A DNA stretch of 64,000 nucleotides from Alphaproteobacteria bacterium. Lineage in GTDB: Bacteria > Pseudomonadota > Alphaproteobacteria > Micropepsales > Micropepsaceae. This document shows, one piece after another, positions 47,365 to 56,997 of the stretch. The first letter of the stretch is position 1. The number at the start of each line of letters is the position of its first letter. The translations under genes were made by a program, and so were the position numbers. Location of the stretch: NCBI GenBank assembly GCA_028871795.1, contig JAGWMG010000015.1, positions 1 through 64,000 of the forward strand, in the 5' to 3' direction. The notes beneath the pieces are model-generated. The model was not told the DNA's origin. It was given only the letters and a program-made list of their open reading frames with translations, and ran no database searches.

Positions 47365-47717
47365 GCCGTCCCGTCTTGGCCATTTTTCTTTGCACATTGC
47401 TTTCGGCGTGCGCCAGCCGCCCCGCCAGTCCGACCGTGCCGTTGCCGCCACCGCCGCCGCCCCGCGAACCGGCCGGCCTGATCGGATTGTCGGCGCGCGA
47501 CGTGCGCGGATTGTTCGGCACTCCGGCTTTCGTCCGCAAGGAAAACGGCGCGGAGATGTGGCGTTACGACGGAGCCGACTGCCGCCTGTTCGTTTTCCTT
47601 TACGCCGACGGCGGCGCGCAGACCGTCCGCCACGCCGAAACCGTCCCGCCCGGCGCCGCCAGCGCGGCGGACGCTAATTGCCTGACCACTTTGCGCGCGC
47701 ACCCGCCGGTTTCCTGA
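47361..47717 (+). CDS. Small lipoprotein of unknown function
   Basis: The 118-residue product has a lipoprotein signal with lipobox LLSAC (Cys17), a polyproline segment of about ten residues, and a small globular domain including LSARDVRGLFGTPAFVRKENGAEMWRYDG, in two blocks resembling outer-membrane-assembly-type (SmpA/OmlA-like) folds. It starts at GTG inside the EI24 gene. Its last 44 bases overlap the convergent nth gene. Confidence 0.75.
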   Translation: MSRPVLAIFLCTLLSACASRPASPTVPLPPPPPPREPAGLIGLSARDVRGLFGTPAFVRKENGAEMWRYDGADCRLFVFLYADGGAQTVRHAETVPPGAASAADANCLTTLRAHPPVS

Positions 47718-48366
47718 CCGCCGCCGCTGTCTTGTAGGGAAAGCGGCAAAGATCGCGCACCGCGCACTCGGGACATTTCGGGGTGCGCGCCAAACAGACA
47801 TAGCGGCCGTGCAGGATCAGCCAATGATGGGCGTGAAGCAGATAGACGTCCGGCACGCTGCGCAGCAACGCGTCTTCCACATCGCGGGGCGTCTTGCCCG
47901 GCGCCAGCCTCGTGCGGTTGGCGACGCGGAAAATATGGGTGTCGACCGCGATCGTCTTTTCTCCGAAGGCGACGTTGAGCACGACATTGGCGGTCTTGCG
48001 CCCGACGCCGGGCAGATTTTCGAGCGCTTCGCGATCGTGCGGCACGGCACCCGCATGTTGATCAAGCAGAATCTTCGACAGGGCGACGATGTTCTTGGCC
48101 TTGGTGCGGTAAAGACCGATGGATTTGACGTAACCGCTCAGTGCGGTTTCTCCCAAGGCAAGCATTTTCGCGGGCGTATCGGCGATCTTGAACAAGGTAT
48201 CCGTCGCCTTGTTGACGCCCTTGTCGGTCGCCTGTGCCGAGAGCACGACCGCAACCAGCAGCGTGTAGGCATTCACGAAGTGCAGTTCGGTTCCGGGCTG
48301 GGGCGTCGCCGCCTTCAGCCGGGCAAAAAAAATCTCGATCTGCGATTTCGACAAAGCAGGAGCCAT
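47674..48366 (-). CDS. nth: Endonuclease III
   Basis: Nth is a DNA glycosylase/AP lyase removing oxidised pyrimidines. The 230-residue protein has the helix-hairpin-helix LPGVGRKTANVVLN with catalytic Lys124, the catalytic Asp142 in VDTHIFRVANR, and four cysteines at about 191, 198, 201 and 207 with the C-x6-C-x2-C-x5-C spacing of the 4Fe-4S cluster. ATG 48366 follows GGGAAGG; TTG 48378 in frame is less likely. Convergent overlap with the lipoprotein gene is unusually long (44 bases). Confidence 0.97.
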   Translation of the reverse strand: MAPALSKSQIEIFFARLKAATPQPGTELHFVNAYTLLVAVVLSAQATDKGVNKATDTLFKIADTPAKMLALGETALSGYVKSIGLYRTKAKNIVALSKILLDQHAGAVPHDREALENLPGVGRKTANVVLNVAFGEKTIAVDTHIFRVANRTRLAPGKTPRDVEDALLRSVPDVYLLHAHHWLILHGRYVCLARTPKCPECAVRDLCRFPYKTAAAVRKPAGARAKWSGN

Positions 48367-48453
48367 GAACCTTCCCAAAGGGCCGGCTGGGATTATGGCC
48401 CGAAATTACAGGCGATGCTTGTCAGTTTCTGCAGTCATGCCCATCATCTTCGG

Positions 48454-48906
48454 ATGGACGAGCGTTGCGATCTTCTTCTGGACCGGATTGTGCGGCCCAA
48501 CCCGCCGCTGGAGCCGCACAAATTGCTCGTCGTTCTCGGGCTTGTCGCAGCCGTCAACCTTGCGCTTGCGGCGAATTTTATCCTGCGCGGCGCCTGGCCG
48601 ATACTGCCGTTCCTGGGGGCCGACGTGGCGTTGCTCGCCTGGGCCTTTCGCAGCAGTCTGGCCGCTGCGGCGCGCGAGGAACGGGTGACACTGACCACAG
48701 CCAGCCTCAGGATCGCCCGCCGGCCCGGCGGCGGCCGGGACGTCGTCCTTAACCCCTATTGGGTGCGGGTGGAGATGGACGAGCGCAGTCAATTGACGCT
48801 GTGGAGCCACGGCAAGAGCGTTCGATTGGGCAGCTTCCTGCCGCTTGGCGAACGGACGTCGCTTGCCCAAGCCTTGCGGTCGGCGCTTTCGCGGGCCCGA
48901 AATTGA
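48454..48906 (+). CDS. DUF2244 family membrane protein
   Basis: The product of about 150 residues has two adjacent hydrophobic segments (LLVVLGLVAAVNLALAANFI and LGADVALLAWAF) after an N-terminal RIVRPNPPLEPHK, and a soluble C-terminal half with VVLNPYWVRVEMDE and SVRLGSFLPLGERTSLAQALRSAL. This matches DUF2244, widespread in alphaproteobacteria without known role. ATG 48454 gives the typical start; ATG 48415 in frame is possible. It lies just before the Ada-like gene on the same strand. Confidence 0.82.
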   Translation: MDERCDLLLDRIVRPNPPLEPHKLLVVLGLVAAVNLALAANFILRGAWPILPFLGADVALLAWAFRSSLAAAAREERVTLTTASLRIARRPGGGRDVVLNPYWVRVEMDERSQLTLWSHGKSVRLGSFLPLGERTSLAQALRSALSRARN

Positions 48907-48958
48907 ATCCGCAAGAATCGGGTCGCGGAGAAGGGTCTGTTTGGGTCATCCTGGTGCC

Positions 48959-49852
48959 ATGAGCGAAATCGTTTCGACACGTCCGCAGGAAGACACCGCC
49001 GAATGGCGGCGGATGAGCCGCGCCATCCGTTTCCTGAGCGAGCACTATCTCGATCAACCATCACTCGAGGAGGCGGCGGAGGCCGCCGGCCTTTCGCCGT
49101 TTCACTTCCAGCGCGTGTTCACGCGCTATGTCGGCGTCAGCCCTAAGTCGTTCGTCGGTCATCTGACGCTCGGACATGCCAAGCGCGAACTTGCGCGCGG
49201 CGCCAGCGTCCTGGACGCGGCGTTCGAGGCGGGGCTCTCGGGGCCGTCGCGGCTGCACGATCTGTGCCTCAAGATCGAAGCCATGACGCCGGGCGATTAC
49301 GCCAAAGGCGGTCAAGACGTGGTGGTCGATTACGGATTTCACGTCTCTCCGTTCGGCACGATGCTGGTGATGGCGAGCGGCAAGGGTGTCTGCGGGCTTG
49401 GCTTCGCCGACGAAGACGAAGAAGAGGATTTGCTCACCGACATGAAAGCGCGCTGGCCGAAAGCGGACTACCGCGCCGCCGCGGAGCGCACGGCGAAGAT
49501 CGCCGCGCGGATTTTCGGCCCGCAGCGGGTGGAAGGCGATCTGCGGCTTCATTTGATGGGCACGCCGTGGCAATTGAAGGTGTGGGAAGCGCTGCTGTCG
49601 ATTCCGCGCGGCAGGTTCGCCACCTATCGGGCCATCGCGGAAAAGGTCGCAAGCCCGAACGCCAGCCGCGCCGTGGGCGCCGCCGTCGGGCGCAATCCGA
49701 TCTCGTGGCTGATTCCGTGCCACCGCGTGCTGGGCAGCAACGGTGCGCTGACGGGCTATCACTGGGGCATGGCGCGCAAGCGCGCCATGCTGGCGGTGGA
49801 AGCTTCGCGAGAAGATCAGTCCGACAGGCCCAGAACGTCGGCCATGGCGTAA
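48959..49852 (+). CDS. AraC-type regulator fused to O6-methylguanine methyltransferase (Ada-like, no zinc domain)
   Basis: The 297-residue protein has an AraC-type double helix-turn-helix at residues about 18-115 ([27 protein letters not shown]) joined to an MGMT domain at about 125-285 with the acceptor Cys254 in the PCHRV motif. It should transfer the methyl group from O6-methylguanine to itself. Full Ada proteins have a preceding Cys4 zinc domain that senses methylphosphotriesters; that domain is absent here, as in several Rhizobiales and Caulobacter Ada-like proteins. Whether it still activates transcription is unknown. The 3' end overlaps convergent dapB by 37 bases. Confidence 0.93.
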   Translation: MSEIVSTRPQEDTAEWRRMSRAIRFLSEHYLDQPSLEEAAEAAGLSPFHFQRVFTRYVGVSPKSFVGHLTLGHAKRELARGASVLDAAFEAGLSGPSRLHDLCLKIEAMTPGDYAKGGQDVVVDYGFHVSPFGTMLVMASGKGVCGLGFADEDEEEDLLTDMKARWPKADYRAAAERTAKIAARIFGPQRVEGDLRLHLMGTPWQLKVWEALLSIPRGRFATYRAIAEKVASPNASRAVGAAVGRNPISWLIPCHRVLGSNGALTGYHWGMARKRAMLAVEASREDQSDRPRTSAMA

Positions 49853-50625
49853 AGCCCCGGTTTCTTGCCTTGGCCCCATAGGGCGGCCGCCACCGCGCCG
49901 CGGGCGAAGATCGCACGGTCTTCGGCGATGTGGGACAGCACGACACGTTCGCCCGGCCCCGCCAGAATCACTTCGTGTTCGCCTACCACCGTGCCGCCGC
50001 GCAGGCTGGCAAAGCCGATGGCGTCTTGCCGGCGCGGTCCGCTATGGCCGTCGCGCCCGCGGACGGCGTGATCGCCGAGCGCGATCCCGCGGCCCTTGGC
50101 TGCGGCCTCGCCCAGCAACAAGGCCGTGCCGGACGGCGCGTCGAGCTTCTTGCCGTGATGCATCTCGACGATCTCGATGTCGAAATCGGCAAGCGCTTTG
50201 GCCGCACGTTTCACGAGGGCGGCAAGCAACGTCACGCCCAGGCTCATGTTGCCGGACTTCACGATGACCGTGCGCCGCGCGGCGTCTCGGATCTTGGCGT
50301 CGTCGCCGGGTGAACACCCCGTCGTGCCGATGACGTGAACGATATGTGCTGTGGCGGCCAGGGCCGCCAATTCCACCGAACCGCGCGGGGTCGTGAAATC
50401 GACGATTGCTGCGGCCGCGGCGAGGACCGCGGAAGGATCGTCCGATAGCTTGACCCCCAGAGGCTTGAGACCGGCGAGGCTGCCGGCATCCTGACCGAGG
50501 TCAGGATGGCCCTTGGCTTCCAGCGCACCCGACAGTTCGCAGCCCTCGGTTTCGGCAATGACACGGACAAGAGCCCGGCCCATCCGGCCCGACGCTCCCG
50601 CAACAACGATTCGAACAGCGCTCAT
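49816..50625 (-). CDS. dapB: 4-hydroxy-tetrahydrodipicolinate reductase
   Basis: DapB makes tetrahydrodipicolinate for lysine and meso-diaminopimelate, a peptidoglycan component. The 269-residue protein has the NAD(P) loop [14 protein letters not shown], the middle [15 protein letters not shown], the catalytic region [19 protein letters not shown], and [26 protein letters not shown] in two blocks. Length is standard. It lies downstream of grpE by 40 bases on the same strand and may share its transcript. Confidence 0.97.
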   Translation of the reverse strand: MSAVRIVVAGASGRMGRALVRVIAETEGCELSGALEAKGHPDLGQDAGSLAGLKPLGVKLSDDPSAVLAAAAAIVDFTTPRGSVELAALAATAHIVHVIGTTGCSPGDDAKIRDAARRTVIVKSGNMSLGVTLLAALVKRAAKALADFDIEIVEMHHGKKLDAPSGTALLLGEAAAKGRGIALGDHAVRGRDGHSGPRRQDAIGFASLRGGTVVGEHEVILAGPGERVVLSHIAEDRAIFARGAVAAALWGQGKKPGLYAMADVLGLSD

Positions 50626-50665
50626 GGGACTATTCTAGCGACAGACGCGCCGCGGCGCATCCGTC

Positions 50666-51214
50666 TCAAACCTTGGTGTCGACGCCGTTGCCGTTTTCTT
50701 TTCGCGCCACGGTGACCATGGCGGGGCGCAGCAGCCGGTCGCCGATTGTGTAGCCGGTCTGCACCACATTCACGATCGTGCCGGGCGACTTGCCCTCGCC
50801 GGGAACCTCGGCAATGGCCTGGTGCAGATTGGGATCGAACTTGGCGTCCGCCGTGGCGATCATCTTGACGCCGTATTGCTCCAGCGTGGCGAGCAGTTGC
50901 CGCTCGGTGGCTTCCACGCCGTCGATCACGGCCTTGACCTGGGGATCGGCCCCCTCGCGCAGGTCCTTCGGGCAAGCCGCCAGGGCCCGGCCGAAATTGT
51001 CGGCGATCTGCAACATGTCGCGGGCGAAGCGGGCGATGGCGTACTGCGAGACCTCCAGCCGCTCCCGTTCGGCGCGGCGCCTTGTGTTCTCGGCGTCGGC
51101 CAGCGCGCGCAGCATGCGGTCGCGCATGTCGGCGAGTTCTGCGTCGCGGCGCTGTTCGGGCGGGTTCTCCGGCGGCGGATTCTCGGCGGATGGCTGTTCG
51201 GGATCGTCGCTCAT
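50666..51214 (-). CDS. grpE: Nucleotide exchange factor GrpE
   Basis: GrpE releases ADP from DnaK. The 182-residue protein has an acidic, Pro-rich N-terminus, a long coiled coil (ELADMRDRMLRALADAENTRRRAERE), FARDMLQIADNFGRAL, and the beta domain GVKMIATADAKFDPNLHQAI with the ending TIGDRLLRPAMVTVA. It follows hrcA after 25 bases, the usual hrcA-grpE order. No CIRCE element is present upstream. Confidence 0.97.
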   Translation of the reverse strand: MSDDPEQPSAENPPPENPPEQRRDAELADMRDRMLRALADAENTRRRAERERLEVSQYAIARFARDMLQIADNFGRALAACPKDLREGADPQVKAVIDGVEATERQLLATLEQYGVKMIATADAKFDPNLHQAIAEVPGEGKSPGTIVNVVQTGYTIGDRLLRPAMVTVARKENGNGVDTKV

Positions 51215-51239
51215 GCTGCGTCCTTAAACCTGAAGATGC

Positions 51240-52298
51240 TTAACCAAGCAAACGCCCGATCACCTTCGACGTGTAATCGACCATCGGAATGATGCGTCCG
51301 TAATTGAGCCGCGTGGGACCCAAGACCCCGATCACGCCGATGATTTTCCCTTGCGCGTTGGTGTAGGGCGCCGCGACGATCGACGAGCCGGAGAGGCTGA
51401 AAAGCCGGTTCTCCGAACCGATGAAGATGCGCACGCCATCGCCGTCCTTGGCCAGTTCCAGGAGGCGGATGAGGTCGTTCTTGCGCTCGATGTCGTCGAA
51501 CAGCGTGCGGATGCGCTCCAGGTCGCTTTGCGCTTCGAGGGTCTCCAGCAGATGCGACGTGCCGCGCACGATCAGCACCTTCTCCTCGCTGTCGGCGTGG
51601 GTGGCCAGGGTCGCCAGTCCCTCGGCCACGATTTTCGCGGTCAAGGCATCGAGCTCGGCACGTTCGCCTTCGAGATCGGCGGTTATTTCCACGCGCGCGG
51701 CATCCAGCGTGCGGCCCCGCAATCGCGCATTCAGATAGTTCGAGGCTTCGAACAGAGCCGACGCAGGCAGCCCGATCGGCGTGTCGATCAGCCTGTTCTC
51801 CACCTGGCCGTCCTGCGCCACGATGACGACCAGCGCCTTGCCCGGGGCGATGCCGACGAATTCCACATGCTTCAGCACGGCATCCTGTTTGGCGGCCACA
51901 ACCATGCCGGCGCAGCGCGACAGGCCCGACAGCAACGTCGTTGCTTCGGTCAAGACGTCTTCTACGCCGTGCCCCGTATCCGCCATGCGGGCTTCGATCG
52001 CCGCGCGTTCGCCCGGCGCCAGCTCGCCGATCTGCAGCAGACCGTCGACGAACAGTCTCAGGCCCTTCTCGGTGGGAACCCGCCCGGCGCTGGTGTGCGG
52101 CGCGTAGAGCAGTCCCATGGCTTCCAGATCGGCCATGACGTTGCGGATCGAGGCGGGCGACAAGGCAATCGGCAGAAGCTGGGAAAGCGTGCGCGAACCC
52201 ACCGGCTCGCCGGAGGTGAGAAAGGCCTCGACCAGACGGCGGAAGACCTCGCGCTGCCGGTCAGCCAGGATTTCGGCGCTCGCCCTCGAAGGATTCAT
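51240..52298 (-). CDS. hrcA: Heat-inducible transcription repressor HrcA
   Basis: HrcA represses chaperonin operons by binding CIRCE. The 352-residue protein has a winged-helix N-terminus (REVFRRLVEAFLTSGEPVGSRTL, ALSPASIRNVMADLEAMGLLYAPHTSAGRVPTEKGLRLFVD in blocks), a GAF-like middle and the C-terminal GVIGVLGPTRLNYGRIIPMVDYT. ATG 52298 is the conserved start; the open frame upstream adds 32 unconserved residues. It is divergent from rph by 113 bases, where I see no CIRCE repeat, so it does not appear to repress itself here. Confidence 0.97.
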   Translation of the reverse strand: MNPSRASAEILADRQREVFRRLVEAFLTSGEPVGSRTLSQLLPIALSPASIRNVMADLEAMGLLYAPHTSAGRVPTEKGLRLFVDGLLQIGELAPGERAAIEARMADTGHGVEDVLTEATTLLSGLSRCAGMVVAAKQDAVLKHVEFVGIAPGKALVVIVAQDGQVENRLIDTPIGLPASALFEASNYLNARLRGRTLDAARVEITADLEGERAELDALTAKIVAEGLATLATHADSEEKVLIVRGTSHLLETLEAQSDLERIRTLFDDIERKNDLIRLLELAKDGDGVRIFIGSENRLFSLSGSSIVAAPYTNAQGKIIGVIGVLGPTRLNYGRIIPMVDYTSKVIGRLLG

Positions 52299-52411
52299 AG
52301 CCAGGTCCTTGATCCGCCTGTAAAATCCGAAAATCGGCCAGTCCCGGTTTGCACCCGGGTAGCCGGAGCCGCTAGGTAAAGGCGGATGCCTCAAACTTCA
52401 AGGGAAACCCT

Positions 52412-53128
52412 ATGCGCAATCCTCCACGCGCGCCCGACCAAATGCGTCCTGTCAGCCTGGAGCCGGGGTTCGCCAAACATGCCGAAGGCTCCTGTCTGGT
52501 CAGATTCGGCGACACCCATGTGCTCGCCACCGCAAGCCTGGAGGAAACCACGCCGCCGTTCCTGCGCGGCTCCGGGAAGGGCTGGGTGACCGCGGAGTAC
52601 GGCATGCTGCCGCGCGCCACCCATGAACGGATGCGTCGCGAAGCGGCCGTCGGCAAGCAGTCCGGCCGGACGTTGGAAATACAACGGCTGATCGGACGCT
52701 CGCTGCGCGCGGTCGTCGACCTCACGGCGCTTGGCGAACGCCAGATCGTGATCGACTGCGACGTTCTGCAGGCCGATGGCGGGACGCGGACCGCTTCGGT
52801 CACCGCAGGCTTTGTGGCGCTGGCGGGGTGCATCGCCTTTATGAGAAAGACCGGAATGGTCACCAAGCCGGCGATCAAGGATCATGTCGCGGCTGTCTCC
52901 TGCGGTATCGTGAAGGGCCAGGCCATGCTGGACCTCGATTACGCCGAGGATTCCACGGCCGAGACGGACGCCAATTTTGTGCTCACCGGGGGAGGCGGTC
53001 TGGTCGAGGTCCAGGGAACGGCGGAGGGCGCGCCCTTCAGCGACAAACAGTTTTCGGAGCTGCTCGCCTATGCGCGCAAAGGCATCGCTGATCTCGTGGC
53101 GCTGCAGAAATCGGCGCTCGGTCCATGA
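52412..53128 (+). CDS. rph: Ribonuclease PH
   Basis: RNase PH trims tRNA 3' ends phosphorolytically. The 238-residue protein has the start [32 protein letters not shown], the conserved [37 protein letters not shown], and the phosphate/active-site region [19 protein letters not shown]. Length is normal and it is not frameshifted (as E. coli K-12 rph is). It overlaps rdgB by four bases. Confidence 0.97.
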   Translation: MRNPPRAPDQMRPVSLEPGFAKHAEGSCLVRFGDTHVLATASLEETTPPFLRGSGKGWVTAEYGMLPRATHERMRREAAVGKQSGRTLEIQRLIGRSLRAVVDLTALGERQIVIDCDVLQADGGTRTASVTAGFVALAGCIAFMRKTGMVTKPAIKDHVAAVSCGIVKGQAMLDLDYAEDSTAETDANFVLTGGGGLVEVQGTAEGAPFSDKQFSELLAYARKGIADLVALQKSALGP

Positions 53129-53727
53129 AGCTGCCGCGCGGGTCTATGCTGCTCGTCGCCAGCCACAATCGGGGAAAGCTGCGCGAGATTGCCGGCTTGC
53201 TGTCGCCGTTCGGCATATCCGTGCGCGGGGCGGCTGAGCTGGCTCTCGCGGAGCCCGAGGAAACGGGTTTGACCTTTGCCGAAAACGCGCTGCTGAAGGC
53301 GCAAGCGGCCGCCGGGGAATCCGGTCTGCCGGCCCTGGCGGACGATTCGGGGTTATGCGTTGCGGCGCTCGATGGCGCACCGGGGATTTATTCCGCGCGC
53401 TGGGCCGGACCGGACAAGGATTTCTCCATCGCCATGGCCCGCGTCGAGCGCGACCTGAAGGAAGGAGGCGCCCGCGACGCTTCCGCCAAGTTCGTCTGTG
53501 CGCTGGCGCTTGCGGTGCCGGCGGGCGAAGCGGCCTGTTTTGAAGGCGAAGTGCACGGCCATCTCGTATTCCCGCCGCGCGGCGGCAACGGCTTCGGATA
53601 CGATCCGATCTTTGTCGCCGACGGCATGACCAGATCCTTCGGCGAGATCGATCCGGGGCTGAAGCACGCCATCAGTCACCGCGCCCGCGCCTTCGAGAAA
53701 TTCGCACACGCCGTTCTTTTGCCATGA
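53125..53727 (+). CDS. rdgB: XTP/dITP diphosphatase RdgB
   Basis: RdgB removes hypoxanthine/xanthine nucleotides from the pool. The 200-residue Ham1 family protein has [52 protein letters not shown] in blocks, [12 protein letters not shown] and [23 protein letters not shown]. It is flanked by four-base overlaps with rph and hemW, so all three are coupled. Confidence 0.97.
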   Translation: MKLPRGSMLLVASHNRGKLREIAGLLSPFGISVRGAAELALAEPEETGLTFAENALLKAQAAAGESGLPALADDSGLCVAALDGAPGIYSARWAGPDKDFSIAMARVERDLKEGGARDASAKFVCALALAVPAGEAACFEGEVHGHLVFPPRGGNGFGYDPIFVADGMTRSFGEIDPGLKHAISHRARAFEKFAHAVLLP

Positions 53728-54866
53728 GCGGCTTCGGCCTTTACGTCCACTGGCCGTTTTGCGCGGCGAAGTGTCCTTATTGCGACTTCAATTCCCATGT
53801 GCGCACCAGCTTCGACGAGGACGGTTGGACCGACGCGATTTTGCGCGAATTGTCCCATGTCGCCCAATTGCAAGACGCGGACCGGCCGATCCTCGAAACG
53901 ATCTTCTTCGGCGGCGGCACGCCGTCGCTGATGAGTGCGCGCGCCGTCGGGCGCATCATCGACACGGCCGCGCTTCTGTGGCGCCGCGCCAATGACGTGG
54001 AAATCACGCTGGAGGCCAATCCGGCGAGCGCCGACGCGGCGCGGTTCGCGGATTACGCCAAGGCCGGTGTCAACCGGCTTTCCTTGGGTGTCCAGGCGCT
54101 GAACGACGCGGACTTGCGGTTTTTGGGCCGTTTGCACGACGCGCGCGAGGCCAAAGCCGCGCTGGCACTGGGCCTGCGGACGTTCGCGCGCGTCTCGCTC
54201 GATCTCATCTATGCACGCCCCGGTCAAAGCCTGGAGGCTTGGCGTGACGAGTTGACGGAAGCCTTGTCGTTCGGCACCGAACATCTCTCGCTTTATCAAC
54301 TCACCATCGAGCCGAAAACGCCGTTCGCGATCTTGCATCATCGGGGCGGCTTTCAGGTGCCGGACCAGGAATTGGCCGCGACCTTTTACGAAACGACACA
54401 GGAGGTGATGGACCGCGCCGGGCTTCCGGCCTACGAAATCTCGAACCACGCCCGGCCGGGCCGCGCGTCGCGGCACAACCTTCTCTATTGGCGCTACGGC
54501 AGTTTTGCGGGTGTGGGCCCAGGCGCGCATGGCCGGCTCGACGTGGGCGGCAAGCGTGTCGCCACTGTCTGCGAGCGCCTGCCGGAGCGCTGGCGCGAGA
54601 AGGTGCTGCGCCACGGCCATGGCTTCGCCGAGATCGGTGAGATCGACGAGCGGACCGGTGCGCGCGAGCACCTGCTGATGAACCTGCGTCTGACGGAGGG
54701 ACTCGATCTTACTGCCTACCGCGCGCGCTGGGGTACGGCACCCGACCCCGTTCGCATCGAAGCGCTTTGCGCCGAAGAACTGCTTGGCGTCGACTCGGGA
54801 CGGCTCTGCGCCACCCCGCGCGGCATGTTGGTGCTGAACAGCGTGATCGCGGAGCTGGTCGATTAG
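53724..54866 (+). CDS. hemW: Radical SAM haem chaperone HemW
   Basis: HemW (formerly called HemN-like) is a radical SAM protein that binds haem and delivers it to apoproteins. The 380-residue protein has the Fe-S cluster motif with Cys13, Cys17 and Cys20 (C-x3-C-x2-C), [28 protein letters not shown], and the C-terminal HemN-like domain with [19 protein letters not shown] in blocks. The extra N-terminal Cys of true coproporphyrinogen dehydrogenase HemN is lacking. It ends overlapping the convergent LpoA-like gene by four bases. Confidence 0.93.
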   Translation: MSGFGLYVHWPFCAAKCPYCDFNSHVRTSFDEDGWTDAILRELSHVAQLQDADRPILETIFFGGGTPSLMSARAVGRIIDTAALLWRRANDVEITLEANPASADAARFADYAKAGVNRLSLGVQALNDADLRFLGRLHDAREAKAALALGLRTFARVSLDLIYARPGQSLEAWRDELTEALSFGTEHLSLYQLTIEPKTPFAILHHRGGFQVPDQELAATFYETTQEVMDRAGLPAYEISNHARPGRASRHNLLYWRYGSFAGVGPGAHGRLDVGGKRVATVCERLPERWREKVLRHGHGFAEIGEIDERTGAREHLLMNLRLTEGLDLTAYRARWGTAPDPVRIEALCAEELLGVDSGRLCATPRGMLVLNSVIAELVD

Positions 54867-56089
54867 GAACCGCTGGCTTGGAAAGTGGTCGGTGCGGGGC
54901 TCACGACGGAGAAACCATCGGGACCGACCGCCAGCACGGCAAGGCCGCGATCTATCGAACCGTCCGCGTGGAAACGGAAGATGCCGTTGACGCCGGCAAA
55001 GCCGTTGGGATCGGTCAGAACGGTCAACGTGAAGCGGTGGTAAGGGGTACCGTGCGCCAGCAACGCCACCAGCGATATCGCATCGTAGGCCAGGGACGCC
55101 AGCTGCGGCGGCTCCGGGCCGAAAGCCTGGCGATATTTGGCGTTGAAGGCATCGTTACCGCTGGGCTGCGGCGCCGCGAACCAGCCGCCGGCCAGAAGCG
55201 ATTCTTTGGTAATGGCGGCGTCGTACCAGAGACCGGTGCCAAGATACTTCACCTTGTTGTTGTCTACACCGTCATAGGAAAGCGCCGACGGGATGCTGCG
55301 CAGGAGCGAGCCGCCCTGGGCGATGAAGATCGCATCGCAGCCGGACTTGGCAACGGCCGCCGCGGGGTCCATGACGGTTCCCCCGGTGGGGTTGAAACGT
55401 TCCACGTCGCTGATATTGGCGCCCGCCTCGACGACAGCCTGGCGGAAGCTTTGCGCCACAACGTCGCCGTAAGGCGTCTGTTGGATCATGGCGGCAAAAT
55501 TCTTGTGACCTTGACTCGCAGCATAAGCGACAATGCGCTTGACCTCGCTCTGGGGCTGGAAACTCAGGAGATAGATGCCGTTGCCCGCCACGCTGCGATC
55601 CGTGGAGAAGGCAAGAACCGGCACGCCGCGGTCGCGGGCCAGCGGTGCGACCGCGCTCACGGAGGCGGAGAAGATCGGCCCCACGATGATTTCCGCGCCT
55701 TGGTCGAGGAGCTTCTGAGCTGCCGCGGCGGCGTCCGTCGGCGATCCCGTGTCATCGGCCGTCATCAGCAAAATGTCTTGATTGTTGGAATCGTACAAAG
55801 CGAGCTCGGCGGCTTTCATCATGGAATTCGCCAAGGTGCGCACACTCGCCGACGGGTCGGAGAACGGAAGAATGATGCCCACGCGCACCGGGGTCTTTTC
55901 TTGCGCCAGGTTGGGCAGCTTGAAGAAATCCGGGTGGTTGGCGGACAGCTGGTGCGGGGCGGGGGGCTGGACCGGGACGGGGGGTGCCGCAGGAGGTGTG
56001 GGCGCCGTGGTGCAGGAGGTAAGCGCGACTACCGCAACGGCGCAAGCAATGGCACAAAGGCGGCGGAGGCGGGATGACACGGCAGGCAT
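54863..56089 (-). CDS. LpoA-like penicillin-binding protein activator lipoprotein
   Basis: The 408-residue protein has a lipoprotein signal with lipobox near residues 22-26 (LTSC), a proline-rich linker (PPAAPPVPVQPPAPHQLS) and a periplasmic binding protein fold (Peripla_BP_6) with VRVGIILPFSDPSASVR, LLMTADDTGSPTDAAAAAQKLLDQGAEIIVGPIFS in blocks and FIAQGGSLLRSIPSAL. This is the alphaproteobacterial LpoA-like form without the N-terminal TPR domain; activating a class A PBP is inferred. ATG 56089 follows AAGGAG with good spacing, and its first 16 bases overlap the start of divergent rsmI. Confidence 0.88.
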   Translation of the reverse strand: MPAVSSRLRRLCAIACAVAVVALTSCTTAPTPPAAPPVPVQPPAPHQLSANHPDFFKLPNLAQEKTPVRVGIILPFSDPSASVRTLANSMMKAAELALYDSNNQDILLMTADDTGSPTDAAAAAQKLLDQGAEIIVGPIFSASVSAVAPLARDRGVPVLAFSTDRSVAGNGIYLLSFQPQSEVKRIVAYAASQGHKNFAAMIQQTPYGDVVAQSFRQAVVEAGANISDVERFNPTGGTVMDPAAAVAKSGCDAIFIAQGGSLLRSIPSALSYDGVDNNKVKYLGTGLWYDAAITKESLLAGGWFAAPQPSGNDAFNAKYRQAFGPEPPQLASLAYDAISLVALLAHGTPYHRFTLTVLTDPNGFAGVNGIFRFHADGSIDRGLAVLAVGPDGFSVVSPAPTTFQASGS

Positions 56090-56997
56090 GGGACACTCCT
56101 TTGCGCGATGAGCCTAAGCACTCGCGGCCCCGGCGTAAATCCGCCGCCGGCGGGCTGGCGCCAGGGCTGTACGTCACGGCGACCCCGATCGGCCATGCCC
56201 GCGACGTCACTTTGCGCGCGCTGGACGTCCTGGAAGGCGCAGACCTGATCGCCGCCGAAGACACCCGCGTCACGGCCAAGCTGTTGGCTATCTTCGAAAT
56301 TGCCAAGCCGCTCGTCCCCTACAACGACCACAACGCCGCGCGCCAGTGCCCGCGCCTGTTGGCGCGGCTGCAGGACGGTGCGCGCGTGGCCTTGGTCAGC
56401 GACGCCGGCACCCCGCTGGTATCCGATCCGGGCTACAAGCTGGTGCGCGAAGCGCTCGGCGCGGGGATACGGGTGCACGCCGTCCCGGGCGCCTCGGCGG
56501 CGCTGGCCGCACTGGCGCTGGCCGGCTTGCCGACGGACCGCTTCTTCTTCGCCGGCTTTCTGTCGGCCAAACAGGGAGAGCGGCGTCACGCCCTGCAAGA
56601 GCTGAAATCCGTTCGCGCCACGCTGATTTTCTTCGAAGCTCCCCAGCGCTTGGCGGAAAGCCTCGCCGACATGGCCGAGATATTGGGTTTCCGCGCGGCG
56701 GCCGTGGCGCGCGAACTGACCAAGCTGCACGAAGAGGTGCGCCGCGGCGACCTGTCGGGCTTGGCGCAAGCCTATGCCCAGACTCCGCCGAAGGGCGAAG
56801 TCACCCTTGTCGTGGGCGGTGCCGGGGAAACGCGAACCGATTTTTCGCGCGTGGATTGGGCGCTCGACAAGGCGCTTGCTTTCATGCCGCTGCGCGCGGC
56901 GGTCGATCTGGTGGCCGAGATGCTGGGGGTGCCGCGCCGCGCCGTCTACACGAGAGCCCTGGCGAGGAAGAACGATGGGCCGGACGCGACTTCTTGA
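56074..56997 (+). CDS. rsmI: 16S rRNA (cytidine-1402-2'-O)-methyltransferase
   Basis: RsmI 2'-O-methylates C1402 in 16S rRNA. The 307-residue protein has LYVTATPIGHARDVTLRAL, IAAEDTRVTAKLL, PYNDHNAARQ, ALVSDAGTPLVSDPGYKLVREA in blocks, VPGASAALAALALAGLPTDRF and FFEAPQRLAESL. The chosen ATG 56074 follows GGAGG by four bases and lies within the start of the divergent LpoA-like gene; TTG 56101 is an alternative that removes the overlap. yraN begins 23 bases before its end. Confidence 0.95.
   Translation: MTRQAWDTPLRDEPKHSRPRRKSAAGGLAPGLYVTATPIGHARDVTLRALDVLEGADLIAAEDTRVTAKLLAIFEIAKPLVPYNDHNAARQCPRLLARLQDGARVALVSDAGTPLVSDPGYKLVREALGAGIRVHAVPGASAALAALALAGLPTDRFFFAGFLSAKQGERRHALQELKSVRATLIFFEAPQRLAESLADMAEILGFRAAAVARELTKLHEEVRRGDLSGLAQAYAQTPPKGEVTLVVGGAGETRTDFSRVDWALDKALAFMPLRAAVDLVAEMLGVPRRAVYTRALARKNDGPDATS

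Noticed and set aside
52299..52411. CIRCE element expected between hrcA and rph
   Set aside because: Neither half TTAGCACTC nor GAGTGCTAA is present; HrcA's targets must be elsewhere.
53724..54866. Oxygen-independent coproporphyrinogen oxidase HemN
   Set aside because: The sequence matches the shorter HemW group lacking the additional HemN residues, so a haem chaperone is the better call.
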